Source: Burkholderiales bacterium
Lineage (GTDB): Bacteria; Pseudomonadota; Gammaproteobacteria; Burkholderiales; Burkholderiaceae_C
Assembly: GCA_947448105.1 (NCBI GenBank)
Contig: CANFNE010000007.1
Location: 1-22,682, forward strand
Reading direction: 5' to 3'
DNA: 22,682 nucleotides
Shown: piece by piece, positions 15,315 through 22,504 of the stretch
Numbering within the stretch: the first letter of the stretch is position 1
Layout of the letters: every line of letters begins with the position of its first letter
Program-made: the position numbers and the translations under genes
Notes under the pieces: model-generated
The model's database searches: none
The model's input: only the letters and a program-made list of their open reading frames with translations
What the model was told of the DNA's origin: nothing

Positions 15315-15367
15315 GTGCGGATCGGAGAACACCTTGGTGGGAACGGTTTGTGAATACCTTGCAAATC

Positions 15368-15379
15368 GCGCTGCAGCGC
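15368..15379. repeat. Perfect 12-bp palindrome in the rpsB leader
   Basis: GCGCTGCAGCGC is a perfect palindrome in the 207-nt gap between clpA and rpsB, about 110 nt before the rpsB start. It could be an operator-like site or simply part of the leader fold. The gap otherwise holds the candidate promoter, the leader stem-loop and the hairpin behind clpA. Confidence 0.4.
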
Positions 15380-15402
15380 AGCGAGACCAGCAAAGCCAGT
15401 CG

Positions 15403-15408
15403 AGTTTA
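15403..15408 (-). promoter_or_regulatory. Possible -10 element (TAAACT) of the rpsB promoter
   Basis: On the minus strand TAAACT (4/6 to TATAAT) sits in the spacer upstream of rpsB and would give a leader of about 138 nt. No clear -35 hexamer is at the right distance. It is offered because a strong promoter must exist here for rpsB, not because the match is strong. Confidence 0.25.
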
Positions 15409-15435
15409 CACCAGAACACAGCCTCTAATGCACGT

Positions 15436-15457
15436 GCAGCCGGGCGTCACCGGCTGC
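15436..15457 (-). terminator. Stem-loop downstream of clpA, possible terminator without U-tract
   Basis: GCAGCCGG and CCGGCTGC pair perfectly over 8 bp around a 6-nt loop, 8 nt after the clpA stop codon. The position is right for 3'-end formation of the clpS-clpA transcript, but no T-run follows, so Rho-dependent termination or an mRNA-stabilising hairpin is equally possible. Confidence 0.45.
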
Positions 15458-15465
15458 GAAGCGCG

Positions 15466-17787
15466 TCAACCCGCAGTGGTTTCCTCGGGCTTAGCGCGGC
15501 CCTCACGCTTGGGCAAGGGCTGGATGTCGAGCAAGACCTCGGTCTTGGACTCGTCCTTGTCGTCCAGATCCACCGTCAGGCGCCCGCCGTCGGTCAGACG
15601 GCCAAACAGCAGTTCGTCGGCCAGGGCACGTCGAATGGTGTCCTGAATCAGACGCTGCATGGGTCGCGCGCCCATGAGCGGATCGAATCCTTTTTTCGCC
15701 AGGTGCTTGCGCAGCTTGTCGGTGAAGGTGACGTCTACTTTCTTCTCGGCGAGCTGGGTTTCGAGCTGGAGCAAGAACTTGTCGACCACGCGCAGAATCA
15801 CGTTTTCATCAAGCGCCTTAAAGCCTACGATGGCGTCCAGGCGGTTGCGGAACTCGGGCGTGAACAAGCGCTTGATGTCGACCATTTCGTCGCCTGACTC
15901 GCGCGGGTTGGTAAAGCCAATGGTGGCCTTGTTCATGGTCTCGGCGCCCGCATTGGTCGTCATGATCAAGATGACGTTGCGGAAGTCTGCCTTGCGTCCA
16001 TTGTTGTCCGTCAGCGTGCCGTGGTCCATCACCTGCAAAAGCACGTTAAAAATGTCAGGATGCGCTTTTTCGATTTCGTCGAGCAGCAGCACACAATGCG
16101 GCTTCTTAGTGACGGCCTCGGTCAACAAGCCGCCCTGGTCAAAGCCCACGTAGCCCGGAGGCGCACCAATCAGGCGGCTCACTGCGTGGCGCTCCATGTA
16201 CTCAGACATATCAAAGCGAATCAGGTCAATGCCCATGATGTAGGCCAACTGTTTGGCCGCTTCGGTCTTGCCCACGCCGGTGGGGCCGCTGAACAAGAAG
16301 GCGCCTATGGGTTTGTCGCCCTTGCCCAGGCCGGAGCGCGCCATTTTGACCGCCGAGGCCAGAATGTCGAGCGCCTTGTCTTGGCCATAAACCACGCTCT
16401 TGAGGTCGCGGTCCAGCGTTTTGAGCTTGCCCCGGTCGTCTTGGGACACATTGGCAGGGGGAATGCGCGCGATTTTGGCCACAATTTCCTCGACCTCAGT
16501 CTTGGAAATCGTCTTTTTGCGCTTGCTGGGCGGCAAGATTTGCTGCGCGGCGCCCGCCTCGTCAATGACGTCGATCGCCTTGTCGGGCAGATGGCGGTCG
16601 TTGATGTACTTGGCGCTCAGTTCGGCGGCCGCTTGCAGGGCCGCCAAGGCGTATTTCACCTTGTGGTGCTCTTCAAAGCGCGATTTCAGACCTTTGAGAA
16701 TTTCCACGGTTTGCTCGACGGTGGGTTCGAGCACGTCGATTTTTTGGAAACGACGCGACAAAGCCGCATCTTTTTCGAAAATACTGCGGTATTCGGTAAA
16801 AGTGGTCGCTCCGATGCACTTGAGCTGGCCCGAGCTCAGGCTGGGTTTGAGCAAATTGGACGCGTCCAAGGTTCCGCCGGAGGCCGAACCGGCGCCGATA
16901 AGGGTATGGATTTCATCGATGAACAACACGGCGTTGGGACGGTCCTTGAGCGCCTTGAGAACACCTTTGAGGCGTTGCTCAAAGTCACCGCGGTATTTGG
17001 TTCCGGCCAGCAAGGCGCCCATGTCCAGGGAATAGACCACGGCTTCAGCCAACACTTCGGGCACGTCTTTTTGGGAAATGCGCCAGGCCAAGCCCTCGGC
17101 AATCGCCGTCTTACCGACGCCAGCTTCCCCGACAAGCAAGGGGTTGTTCTTGCGGCGACGGCACAGAATCTGGATGACGCGCTCGACCTCGTGCTCACGA
17201 CCAATGAGCGGGTCAATTTTTCCGTCTTTGGCGAGCTGGTTCAGGTTTTGCGTGAACTGCTCCAGGGGTGAGGCTTTTTCGTTCTTTTCGTTGGCTGCTT
17301 CTTCGCCCTCCGTGGCGCCTTCGCCGGCTTTGGGGAGTTCCGGTGGCTCGTTTTTCTTGATGCCGTGGGCAATAAAGTTGACAACATCCAGGCGGGTTAC
17401 GCCTTGCTGGTGCAAGTAATACACCGCGTGCGAGTCCTTCTCGCCAAAAATTGCCACCAGCACATTGCTGCCCATGACTTCTTTCTTGCCGCTCCCGGTG
17501 GACTGCACATGCATGATGGCGCGCTGAATCACCCGCTGAAAGCCCAGCGTAGGCTGGGTGTCCACCTCGTCCACACCCGCGACCTGGGGCGTGTTGTCTT
17601 TGATGAAATGCGTCAGCGACTTGCGCAAGTCATCGACATTGGCCGAACAAGCGCGCAGCACTTCCGCCGCGCTTGGGTTGTCCAGCAAGGCCAGCAACAG
17701 GTGCTCCACGGTGATGAATTCATGGCGCTGTTGGCGCGCCTCTACAAAGGCCATATGCAGGCTGACTTCTAACTCTTGGGCGATCAT
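15466..17787 (-). CDS. clpA: ATP-dependent Clp protease ATP-binding subunit ClpA
   Basis: ClpA is the AAA+ unfoldase that feeds substrates into ClpP, directed by ClpS toward N-degron proteins. The 773-residue protein (E. coli 758) has the double N-domain repeat (MIAQELEVSLHMAFVEARQQ onward, about 1-145), a charged linker, AAA-1 with Walker A GEAGVGKTAIAEG and Walker B VLFIDEIHTLIGAG, and AAA-2 with Walker A GPTGVGKTEAAKQ and Walker B VLLLDEIEKAHPD. The ClpP-docking tripeptide IGF sits in NKATIGFTNPRESGD. The ATG at 17787 has AAAGGA upstream; the frame-open ATG at 17811 is less like the family. It follows clpS after 84 nt, the usual pair. Confidence 0.97.
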   Translation of the reverse strand: MIAQELEVSLHMAFVEARQQRHEFITVEHLLLALLDNPSAAEVLRACSANVDDLRKSLTHFIKDNTPQVAGVDEVDTQPTLGFQRVIQRAIMHVQSTGSGKKEVMGSNVLVAIFGEKDSHAVYYLHQQGVTRLDVVNFIAHGIKKNEPPELPKAGEGATEGEEAANEKNEKASPLEQFTQNLNQLAKDGKIDPLIGREHEVERVIQILCRRRKNNPLLVGEAGVGKTAIAEGLAWRISQKDVPEVLAEAVVYSLDMGALLAGTKYRGDFEQRLKGVLKALKDRPNAVLFIDEIHTLIGAGSASGGTLDASNLLKPSLSSGQLKCIGATTFTEYRSIFEKDAALSRRFQKIDVLEPTVEQTVEILKGLKSRFEEHHKVKYALAALQAAAELSAKYINDRHLPDKAIDVIDEAGAAQQILPPSKRKKTISKTEVEEIVAKIARIPPANVSQDDRGKLKTLDRDLKSVVYGQDKALDILASAVKMARSGLGKGDKPIGAFLFSGPTGVGKTEAAKQLAYIMGIDLIRFDMSEYMERHAVSRLIGAPPGYVGFDQGGLLTEAVTKKPHCVLLLDEIEKAHPDIFNVLLQVMDHGTLTDNNGRKADFRNVILIMTTNAGAETMNKATIGFTNPRESGDEMVDIKRLFTPEFRNRLDAIVGFKALDENVILRVVDKFLLQLETQLAEKKVDVTFTDKLRKHLAKKGFDPLMGARPMQRLIQDTIRRALADELLFGRLTDGGRLTVDLDDKDESKTEVLLDIQPLPKREGRAKPEETTAG

Positions 17788-17871
17788 GGCTTTTTCCTTT
17801 ATCTCAAACAAATCTCAGGTGCCGCCCGAAACGGGTCCTGCAACTACCAAGTTCTCACTAGCGTCGCCGCT

Positions 17872-18234
17872 TCAAAAATCCACCGGCTCGCTCACACATT
17901 GCAGGGGATGGCCGGAGCGGCGCGCCGCGTCCAGCACCTGGTCGACCTTGGTGGCAGCCACATCCTTTGAATAGACACCGCAAACCCCTTTTCCATCCAG
18001 GTGAATCTTGAGCATGATTTGCGTCGCAGTCTCCAAATCCTTGGCGAAAAACTCCTGAATCACCATCACCACAAACTCCATGGGCGTGAAATCGTCGTTA
18101 AGCATCAGCACCTGGTGCATCTGGGGCGGCTTTACCTTCTGTGGCAGCCGCTCCAACACCACGGTTCCGCCGTCGTCGCGCCGGGGCGTGGTACGGGGAG
18201 CAGCGGGAGGTTTGGTGGGGGGAGTTGTCGCCAT
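17872..18234 (-). CDS. clpS: ClpA adaptor protein ClpS (N-recognin)
   Basis: ClpS binds proteins with a destabilising N-terminal residue and hands them to ClpA. The 120-residue protein has a proline-rich, flexible N-terminal tail of about 35 residues and then the compact core. The pocket residues Asn46, Asp47, Asp48 (LNDDFTPMEF) and His78 (MLKIHLDGKG) keep the same 32-residue spacing as Asn34 and His66 of E. coli ClpS. Met52 matches the Met40 gatekeeper. GVCGVYSKDVAATKVDQV and HPLQC close the fold. The ATG at 18234 gives a family-like N-terminus (MATTPPTKPP); an in-frame TTG at 18276 is less likely. No strong ribosome binding site is visible. Confidence 0.95.
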   Translation of the reverse strand: MATTPPTKPPAAPRTTPRRDDGGTVVLERLPQKVKPPQMHQVLMLNDDFTPMEFVVMVIQEFFAKDLETATQIMLKIHLDGKGVCGVYSKDVAATKVDQVLDAARRSGHPLQCVSEPVDF

Positions 18235-18310
18235 GCTTTCTATTCTAGGGGTCGGGTGCGCTGGTGGCGCTTGCAAAGGTAATTGGAGCTGTCTTGGCCG
18301 TATTCAAGCA

Positions 18311-18355
18311 CAAAAAACAAAAATCGCCAGCCGTTGGGAAACGGTCTGGCGATTT
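18311..18355 (-). terminator. Intrinsic terminator downstream of icd
   Basis: On the minus strand AAATCGCCAG and CTGGCGATTT form a perfect 10-bp outer stem, continued by an inner CCGTT/AACGG stem with a one-base bulge. TTTTTGTTTTTT follows. This is a textbook Rho-independent terminator 47 nt after the icd stop codon and separates icd from clpS-clpA. Confidence 0.9.
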
Positions 18356-18401
18356 ATTAAACCCACAGGCAGCTCGCTGCCCTGGAAGGCGTTACAGGGC
18401 C

Positions 18402-19655
18402 TTACATATGGTCGATCATGACCTGGCCAAAGCCCGAGCAGCTGACCTGGGTTGCGCCGTCCATCAACCGGGCGAAGTCATACGTGACCTTTTTGCTGGC
18501 AATGGATTTCTTCATCGAACTGATGATCAGGTCTGCCGCCTCAACCCAACCCATGTGGCGCAGCATCATTTCAGCCGACAAAATCTCTGAGCCCGGGTTG
18601 ACGTAGTCTTTGCCTGCATATTTAGGGGCAGTGCCGTGGGTGGCTTCAAACATGGCCACGGTGTCGCTCAGGTTGGCGCCGGGGGCGATGCCGATACCAC
18701 CAACTTGCGCTGCCAGCGCATCGGACACGTAGTCGCCATTGAGGTTAAGGGTGGCAATCACGCTGTATTCGGCGGGACGCAGCAAAATTTGCTGCAAGAA
18801 GGCGTCGGCAATGCTGTCTTTGACCACAATTTCTTTGCCCGTCTTGGGGTTTTTGAATTTGCACCAAGGTCCGCCGTCGATCATTTCGGCGCCAAATTCC
18901 TTTTGCGCCAGGGCATAGGCCCAATCACGGAAGCCACCCTCCGTGTACTTCATGATGTTGCCTTTGTGCACGATGGTCAGGCTGGGTTTGTCATTGTCGA
19001 TGGTGTACTGCAGGGCTTTGCGCACCAAGCGCTCGGTGCCTTCGCGCGACACGGGCTTGATGCCGATGCCTGAGGTGTTGGGGAAACGGATCTTTTTGAC
19101 GCCCATCTCGTCTTGCAGGAATTTAATCAGTTTCTTCGCTTTGTCGGACTCGGCTTCGAACTCGATACCAGCGTAAATGTCTTCTGAGTTTTCACGGAAG
19201 ATCACCATATTGGTCTTCTGTGGCTCTTTGACCGGGCTGGGCACGCCGTCAAAGTACTGGATGGGGCGCAGGCAAACGTACAAGTCGAGTTCCTGGCGCA
19301 AAGCCACGTTCAAAGAACGAATGCCACCACCCACGGGCGTGGTCAAGGGGCCCTTGATCGACACCACGTAATCGCGGATCGCGTGCAAAGTTTCTTCGGG
19401 CAGCCAGACGTCGGGGCCATACACATTGGTCGATTTCTCGCCGGCAAAAACTTCCATCCAATGGATTTGGCGCTTGCCGCCGTACGCTTTTGCGACGGCG
19501 GCATCCACCACCTTGAGCATCACCGGGGTAATGTCCAGGCCGGTGCCGTCGCCTTCGATGTAAGGAATGATGGGCTGGTCTGGCACATTCAGAGACAGAT
19601 CGCTGTTCACAGTGATTTTTTGGCCTGCAGTGGGGATTTTGATGTGCTGGTACAT
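18402..19655 (-). CDS. icd: NADP-dependent isocitrate dehydrogenase
   Basis: Icd oxidises isocitrate to 2-oxoglutarate in the TCA cycle. The 417-residue protein (E. coli 416) follows E. coli Icd closely: PYIEGDGTGLDITPVM, PVGGGIRSLNVALRQELDLY, YFDGVPSPVKEP, VIFRENSEDIYAGIEFEAES, GIKPVSREGTERLVRKAL, TIVHKGNIMKYTEG and APKYAGKDYVNPGSEILSAEMMLRHMGW. Ser114 in GGGIRSLN matches Ser113, the residue phosphorylated by AceK in E. coli, so regulation by phosphorylation is possible if aceK is present. The ATG at 19655 gives MYQHIKIPTAG. The frame is open far upstream, but that part runs antisense to the neighbouring gene. An intrinsic terminator follows. Confidence 0.98.
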   Translation of the reverse strand: MYQHIKIPTAGQKITVNSDLSLNVPDQPIIPYIEGDGTGLDITPVMLKVVDAAVAKAYGGKRQIHWMEVFAGEKSTNVYGPDVWLPEETLHAIRDYVVSIKGPLTTPVGGGIRSLNVALRQELDLYVCLRPIQYFDGVPSPVKEPQKTNMVIFRENSEDIYAGIEFEAESDKAKKLIKFLQDEMGVKKIRFPNTSGIGIKPVSREGTERLVRKALQYTIDNDKPSLTIVHKGNIMKYTEGGFRDWAYALAQKEFGAEMIDGGPWCKFKNPKTGKEIVVKDSIADAFLQQILLRPAEYSVIATLNLNGDYVSDALAAQVGGIGIAPGANLSDTVAMFEATHGTAPKYAGKDYVNPGSEILSAEMMLRHMGWVEAADLIISSMKKSIASKKVTYDFARLMDGATQVSCSGFGQVMIDHM

Positions 19656-19868
19656 GGAACGGTCTCTGGTGTGTGTCAATTCTTGGAAAGTAGCGGACGA
19701 CGCATATTTAGAAGCGCCACCCCTCGGGAAAATCGATTTTAGTCCCAAACAATTACGGGATTCTGTCAAAAACGCCAGCGCAAATAGGCCGATAAACCGC
19801 GCTTGGAGCGCGATTTGCGAACCCTCCGCCCGGCCAACGCTTTGGCCAGTTGGTTCACAATTGCGGCT

Positions 19869-20330
19869 ATGAAGCACCTTCGCCTTTTCGCCCTTGCCTT
19901 TGCCTGCGCTGCTGCGCTGCCTGGCCCCTGCGCCGCACAGTCTGCGCCCCAAATGAATTTGCCACGCACCACCCTGAGCCTTGGCATCCACCAGATCCAG
20001 GCGCAGGTGGCACAGACTACCGAACAACACGCCACGGGCCTGATGTTTCGCACCGACATGGCGCAGCAAGAAGGCATGCTGTTTGTGTTCCAGGCACCGA
20101 GCCAGCAATGTTTTTGGATGAAAAACACCTTGATTCCACTGACCGCGGCTTTTGTGGCCGACGATGGAACCATCGTGAACCTGGAAAACATGCAACCCCA
20201 AACCACCGAGTCGCATTGCTCGGCCAAGCCGGTGCGCTACGTGCTGGAGGTCAATCAGGGCTGGTTTGCCAAGAGAGGCATCAAGGCAGGTGCGCAACTG
20301 CGCGGCGCGCCGTTTCACATAGCCCAGTAG
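19869..20330 (+). CDS. Secreted DUF192 family protein
   Basis: A 153-residue protein of the DUF192 family, whose biochemical role is unknown to me. A signal peptide is clear (MKHLRLFALAFACAAALPGP, likely cleavage after CAA near residue 23), so the mature protein should be periplasmic. The core motifs are the ATGLMFRTDM segment, EGMLFVFQ, the CFWMKNTLIPLTAAFV signature, IVNLENMQPQT and the closing VRYVLEVNQGWFAKRGIKAG. The ATG at 19869 is chosen because it starts the signal peptide; an ATG at 19803 in frame would put 22 extra residues ahead of it. It diverges from icd across a 213-nt spacer. No strong ribosome binding site is visible. Confidence 0.88.
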   Translation: MKHLRLFALAFACAAALPGPCAAQSAPQMNLPRTTLSLGIHQIQAQVAQTTEQHATGLMFRTDMAQQEGMLFVFQAPSQQCFWMKNTLIPLTAAFVADDGTIVNLENMQPQTTESHCSAKPVRYVLEVNQGWFAKRGIKAGAQLRGAPFHIAQ

Positions 20331-20473
20331 ACGCACCAGGCAGGCGCATTCGGCGCGATGGTGGGGCGCATTCCGTGGAGGTACTTCCGGTTTGCACTGT
20401 TTGCTTTTTTTGCTGCGCACAAAGCTCGGACCGTGCCATTTCGCCACGATTTCGCATCAAAACCAAAAAATCC

Positions 20474-20501
20474 TTGCAAAACCTAAAAAGCTGGATAAAA
20501 A
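20474..20501 (+). promoter_or_regulatory. Putative lexA promoter overlapping the first SOS box
   Basis: TTGCAA (20474-20479) and TAAAAA (20496-20501) are spaced by 16 nt and each match 4 of 6 consensus positions. The -10 lies inside the first SOS box, so LexA bound there would block RNA polymerase, as expected for self-repression. Confidence 0.5.
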
Positions 20502-20506
20502 TACAG
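20491..20506 (+). promoter_or_regulatory. SOS (LexA) box 1
   Basis: CTGGATAAAAATACAG matches the CTGT-N8-ACAG operator at seven of the eight fixed positions (G for T at the fourth base), with an A/T-rich centre. It lies 62 nt before the lexA start and 3 nt before a second, better box. Confidence 0.8.
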
Positions 20507-20509
20507 GCA

Positions 20510-20525
20510 CTGTTTAAGATTACAG
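20510..20525 (+). promoter_or_regulatory. SOS (LexA) box 2, perfect consensus ends
   Basis: CTGTTTAAGATTACAG has perfect CTGT-N8-ACAG ends. The symmetry extends further: GGCACTGT and ACAGTGCC form 8-bp arms over 20506-20529. It ends 43 nt before the lexA ATG. Two tandem boxes 19 nt apart centre to centre recall the double operator of E. coli lexA. Confidence 0.9.
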
Positions 20526-20568
20526 TGCCGCCAGTCGTGCTGGTGGCAGCCCACCCCCAGGAGCCACC

Positions 20569-21243
20569 ATGCTTGAAACCTTGAAACTGACCGCCCGCCA
20601 GCAACAAATCCTGACCCTGATTGAAAGCGCCATCGCGCGCACCGGTGCGCCGCCCACCCGCGCTGAAATCGCCACCGAACTCGGTTTCAAGTCCGCCAAT
20701 GCGGCAGAAGAGCACCTTCAGGCCCTGGCCCGTAAAGGCGCCATTGAGTTGGTAAGCGGCACATCCCGGGGCATCCGCTTGCGCGGACAATCTTTGCGCG
20801 ACCTGCACGTGTCACGTTCCAAGCAGCTTTCCCTGGGCATTCCGGGCCTGGCGCAACTGTCATTGCCGCTGATTGGCCGCGTGGCCGCAGGTTCGCCCAT
20901 CCTGGCGCAAGAGCATGTCGAGCAAACCTATTACGTGGAGCACAGCCTCTTTCAGCGCCAGCCCGACTACCTTCTCAAAGTCAGCGGCATGTCCATGCGC
21001 GACGTGGGCATCATGGATGGCGATTTATTGGCGGTGCAGTCCACCAAAGAGGCAAAAAACGGCCAGATCATCGTGGCCCGCCTGGGCGAAGAAGTCACGG
21101 TCAAGCGCTTTCGGCGCAATAAGCACCTTATTGAGTTGCACCCGGAAAACCCCGACTTCAAGACCATCGTGGTCGAGCCTGGTGAGCCCTTTGAAATTGA
21201 AGGCCTGGCCGTGGGCCTGATTCGCAACACCATGGTCATGTAA
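20569..21243 (+). CDS. lexA: LexA repressor, SOS regulator
   Basis: LexA represses DNA-damage genes and cleaves itself when stimulated by RecA filaments. The 224-residue protein (E. coli 202) has an N-terminal winged helix (LTARQQQILTLIESAI and PTRAEIATELGFKSANAAEEHLQAL, about 8-53) and a longer linker than E. coli. The peptidase domain carries the cleavage site Ala107-Gly108 (GRVAAGSP), the nucleophile Ser142 (VSGMSMRD) and the general base Lys179 (EEVTVKRF). The 35- and 37-residue spacings equal those of E. coli Ala84/Ser119/Lys156. AGGAG stands 5 nt before the ATG. Two SOS boxes upstream show autoregulation by the classical gamma/beta-proteobacterial operator. A small unknown gene follows 30 nt downstream. 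Confidence 0.98.
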   Translation: MLETLKLTARQQQILTLIESAIARTGAPPTRAEIATELGFKSANAAEEHLQALARKGAIELVSGTSRGIRLRGQSLRDLHVSRSKQLSLGIPGLAQLSLPLIGRVAAGSPILAQEHVEQTYYVEHSLFQRQPDYLLKVSGMSMRDVGIMDGDLLAVQSTKEAKNGQIIVARLGEEVTVKRFRRNKHLIELHPENPDFKTIVVEPGEPFEIEGLAVGLIRNTMVM

Positions 21244-21273
21244 AGACCCACTCAAGACCCAAGGCCCCTCACC

Positions 21274-21609
21274 ATGCTCCCAATGCTCTCATCACAGGCC
21301 GTGTCTGCCACCTTGTACCGCCTGGCCGACTGGTTCAAGCCCGAAGGCGAACGCCCAGCCCAAAGCGCCCGTCTTGCGCACAAATCCGCCCCTGCCGCCA
21401 TTTTCCCGCTGGTTCGGGCAGCAAGCCCGGCGATGGCCCCATTGCGCACTGCTCGCGCCAACCAGAGCCGTCGCCCCCTGCGGGTCGTGCGGGTGCTTGA
21501 TGCAGACCAGACGCGCAGCAACATCGGGCGCATCGTCATTTCTGGCTGCATGGCCGATGTCTGTGCCGAACTCGAACGCATGGTGCAAAAAGAAAGCGCT
21601 GCGGCCTAG
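21274..21609 (+). CDS. Hypothetical protein downstream of lexA, likely co-transcribed
   Basis: I do not recognise this 111-residue protein. The first two thirds are rich in Ala, Pro and Arg (including ADWFKPEGERPAQSARLAHK) and look flexible and basic. The last third (RRPLRVVRVLDADQ, then GRIVISGCMADVCAELERMV) looks folded, with beta-strand then helix character, and ends in a short polar tail. No signal peptide, membrane segment or known motif is visible. Codon use fits its neighbours, and the frame is open from the ATG 30 nt after lexA to a TAG, with no terminator between, so it should be induced together with lexA. The ribosome binding site is weak; an ATG at 21283 is an alternative start. 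In Pseudomonas the place behind lexA is taken by sulA, but I see no SulA similarity here. Confidence 0.68.
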   Translation: MLPMLSSQAVSATLYRLADWFKPEGERPAQSARLAHKSAPAAIFPLVRAASPAMAPLRTARANQSRRPLRVVRVLDADQTRSNIGRIVISGCMADVCAELERMVQKESAAA

Positions 21610-21662
21610 CCACTGGCTCCAAGCAGACCAGGCGCTTTTTGACGCCCAGGCGACAACCCGGT

Positions 21663-21692
21663 TTCGCAGCCGGGCGCGCACACGGTCACAAT
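21663..21692 (+). promoter_or_regulatory. Possible promoter of the Crp/Fnr regulator gene
   Basis: TTCGCA (21663-21668) and CACAAT (21687-21692), each 4/6 or better to consensus and separated by 18 nt, lie in the 126-nt spacer before the regulator. They would start a transcript about 37 nt before its ATG. Weak evidence, supported mainly by position. Confidence 0.28.
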
Positions 21693-21735
21693 GGGCCGCA
21701 TGCGATCTCCTGCCCCAAACCGATAGAGTCCGAGC

Positions 21736-22455
21736 ATGGACGAGCCAATTCTCACCATCGAGGAGCGAAGCGCCATCAACGCGGGGCGCTGGTTCTCCGC
21801 GCTGTCTCCCTCCCTCAAACACGACATCCTGCGCTGCGCCTATGTGAAGCGCTACCGGGACGGCGACCTGATCGCTGCCCGCGGCGAACCCCCGGAAGAG
21901 TGGATTGCCTGCGCCAAAGGTGCTGTGCGCGTGAGTTCAACCTCTATTTCAGGTAAGCAGATTACGCTGACCTACGTGGAGCCAGGTATTTGGTTTGGCG
22001 ACGTCAGTATTTTCGACGGCGACCGACGCACCCATGATGCGTATGCGCACGGCGACACCACCACCTTGTGTGTGGCAAAAGCAGATTTCAAAAAAATTCT
22101 GGCCACGCATGTGGAGCTTTACGAAGCGCTTTTGCGCCTGCATTCGCGGCGCATCCGTCAGTTGTATGGCTTGGTGGAAGACCTCAATACGCTGCCCTTG
22201 CGGGCGAGACTGGCCAAGCAACTGCTGCATCTGGTGCGCAGCTACGGCGTACCGTCGCTGAGCGACGGGAGCGAAGTGCGCATCGGCCTGCAACTGGCAC
22301 AGGAAGAATTGGCCCAGTTGCTGGGGGCCTCCCGCCAGCGGGTAAACCAGGAGCTCAAATCCATGGAACGCGACAACACCATACGCATCGAACCCGGCGG
22401 CCTGGTGGTGCGCGACCGCGCTGCACTGCTCAAGATTGCAGAAGCCGACCTCTAG
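21736..22455 (+). CDS. Crp/Fnr family transcriptional regulator
   Basis: A 239-residue regulator with an N-terminal cyclic-nucleotide-binding-type beta roll (about 20-120, including YRDGDLIAARGEPPEEWIAC and GIWFGDVSIFDGDRRTHDA), a long dimer helix (about 122-155, YEALLRLHSRRIRQLYGLVE) and a C-terminal winged helix. The DNA-recognition unit is ELAQLLGASRQRVNQELKSM at 191-210. The FNR-type iron-sulfur cysteine set is absent, so it is not an FNR oxygen sensor. The phosphate-binding loop reads FGDVSIFDGDRRTH rather than the GEL...RSA of E. coli Crp, so cAMP binding is uncertain. GAG stands 9 nt before the ATG. The following gene may be part of its unit or its target, but the ligand cannot be inferred. 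Confidence 0.92.
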   Translation: MDEPILTIEERSAINAGRWFSALSPSLKHDILRCAYVKRYRDGDLIAARGEPPEEWIACAKGAVRVSSTSISGKQITLTYVEPGIWFGDVSIFDGDRRTHDAYAHGDTTTLCVAKADFKKILATHVELYEALLRLHSRRIRQLYGLVEDLNTLPLRARLAKQLLHLVRSYGVPSLSDGSEVRIGLQLAQEELAQLLGASRQRVNQELKSMERDNTIRIEPGGLVVRDRAALLKIAEADL

Positions 22456-22504
22456 GCACTCTAGCCACTCTCTTTGCGCCATCCCACCACCTTTTAAGAA
22501 GACC

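Noticed and set aside
16021..17271. A 416-codon plus-strand open frame opposite clpA
   Set aside because: It lies wholly inside clpA on the other strand, shows no motif, and has no ribosome binding site or promoter of its own.
18239..18244. TAGAAT -10-like hexamer upstream of clpS
   Set aside because: It ends 4 nt before the ATG and has no -35 partner; it would need a leaderless transcript, for which there is no other support.
19764..19769. Perfect TTGACA on the minus strand upstream of icd
   Set aside because: The only A/T-rich -10 candidate (TAAAAT) is 22 nt away, too far for a sigma-70 promoter, so I do not list it as a promoter.
19656..20447. Upstream extension of the icd frame by about 264 codons
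   Set aside because: The extension is antisense to the DUF192 gene, and the Icd family start is clearly at 19655.
20331..20450. T-rich stretch (GCTTTTTTTGCTGCGC) after the DUF192 gene as a terminator
   Set aside because: No stable stem precedes the T-run in the right orientation, so no terminator is called.
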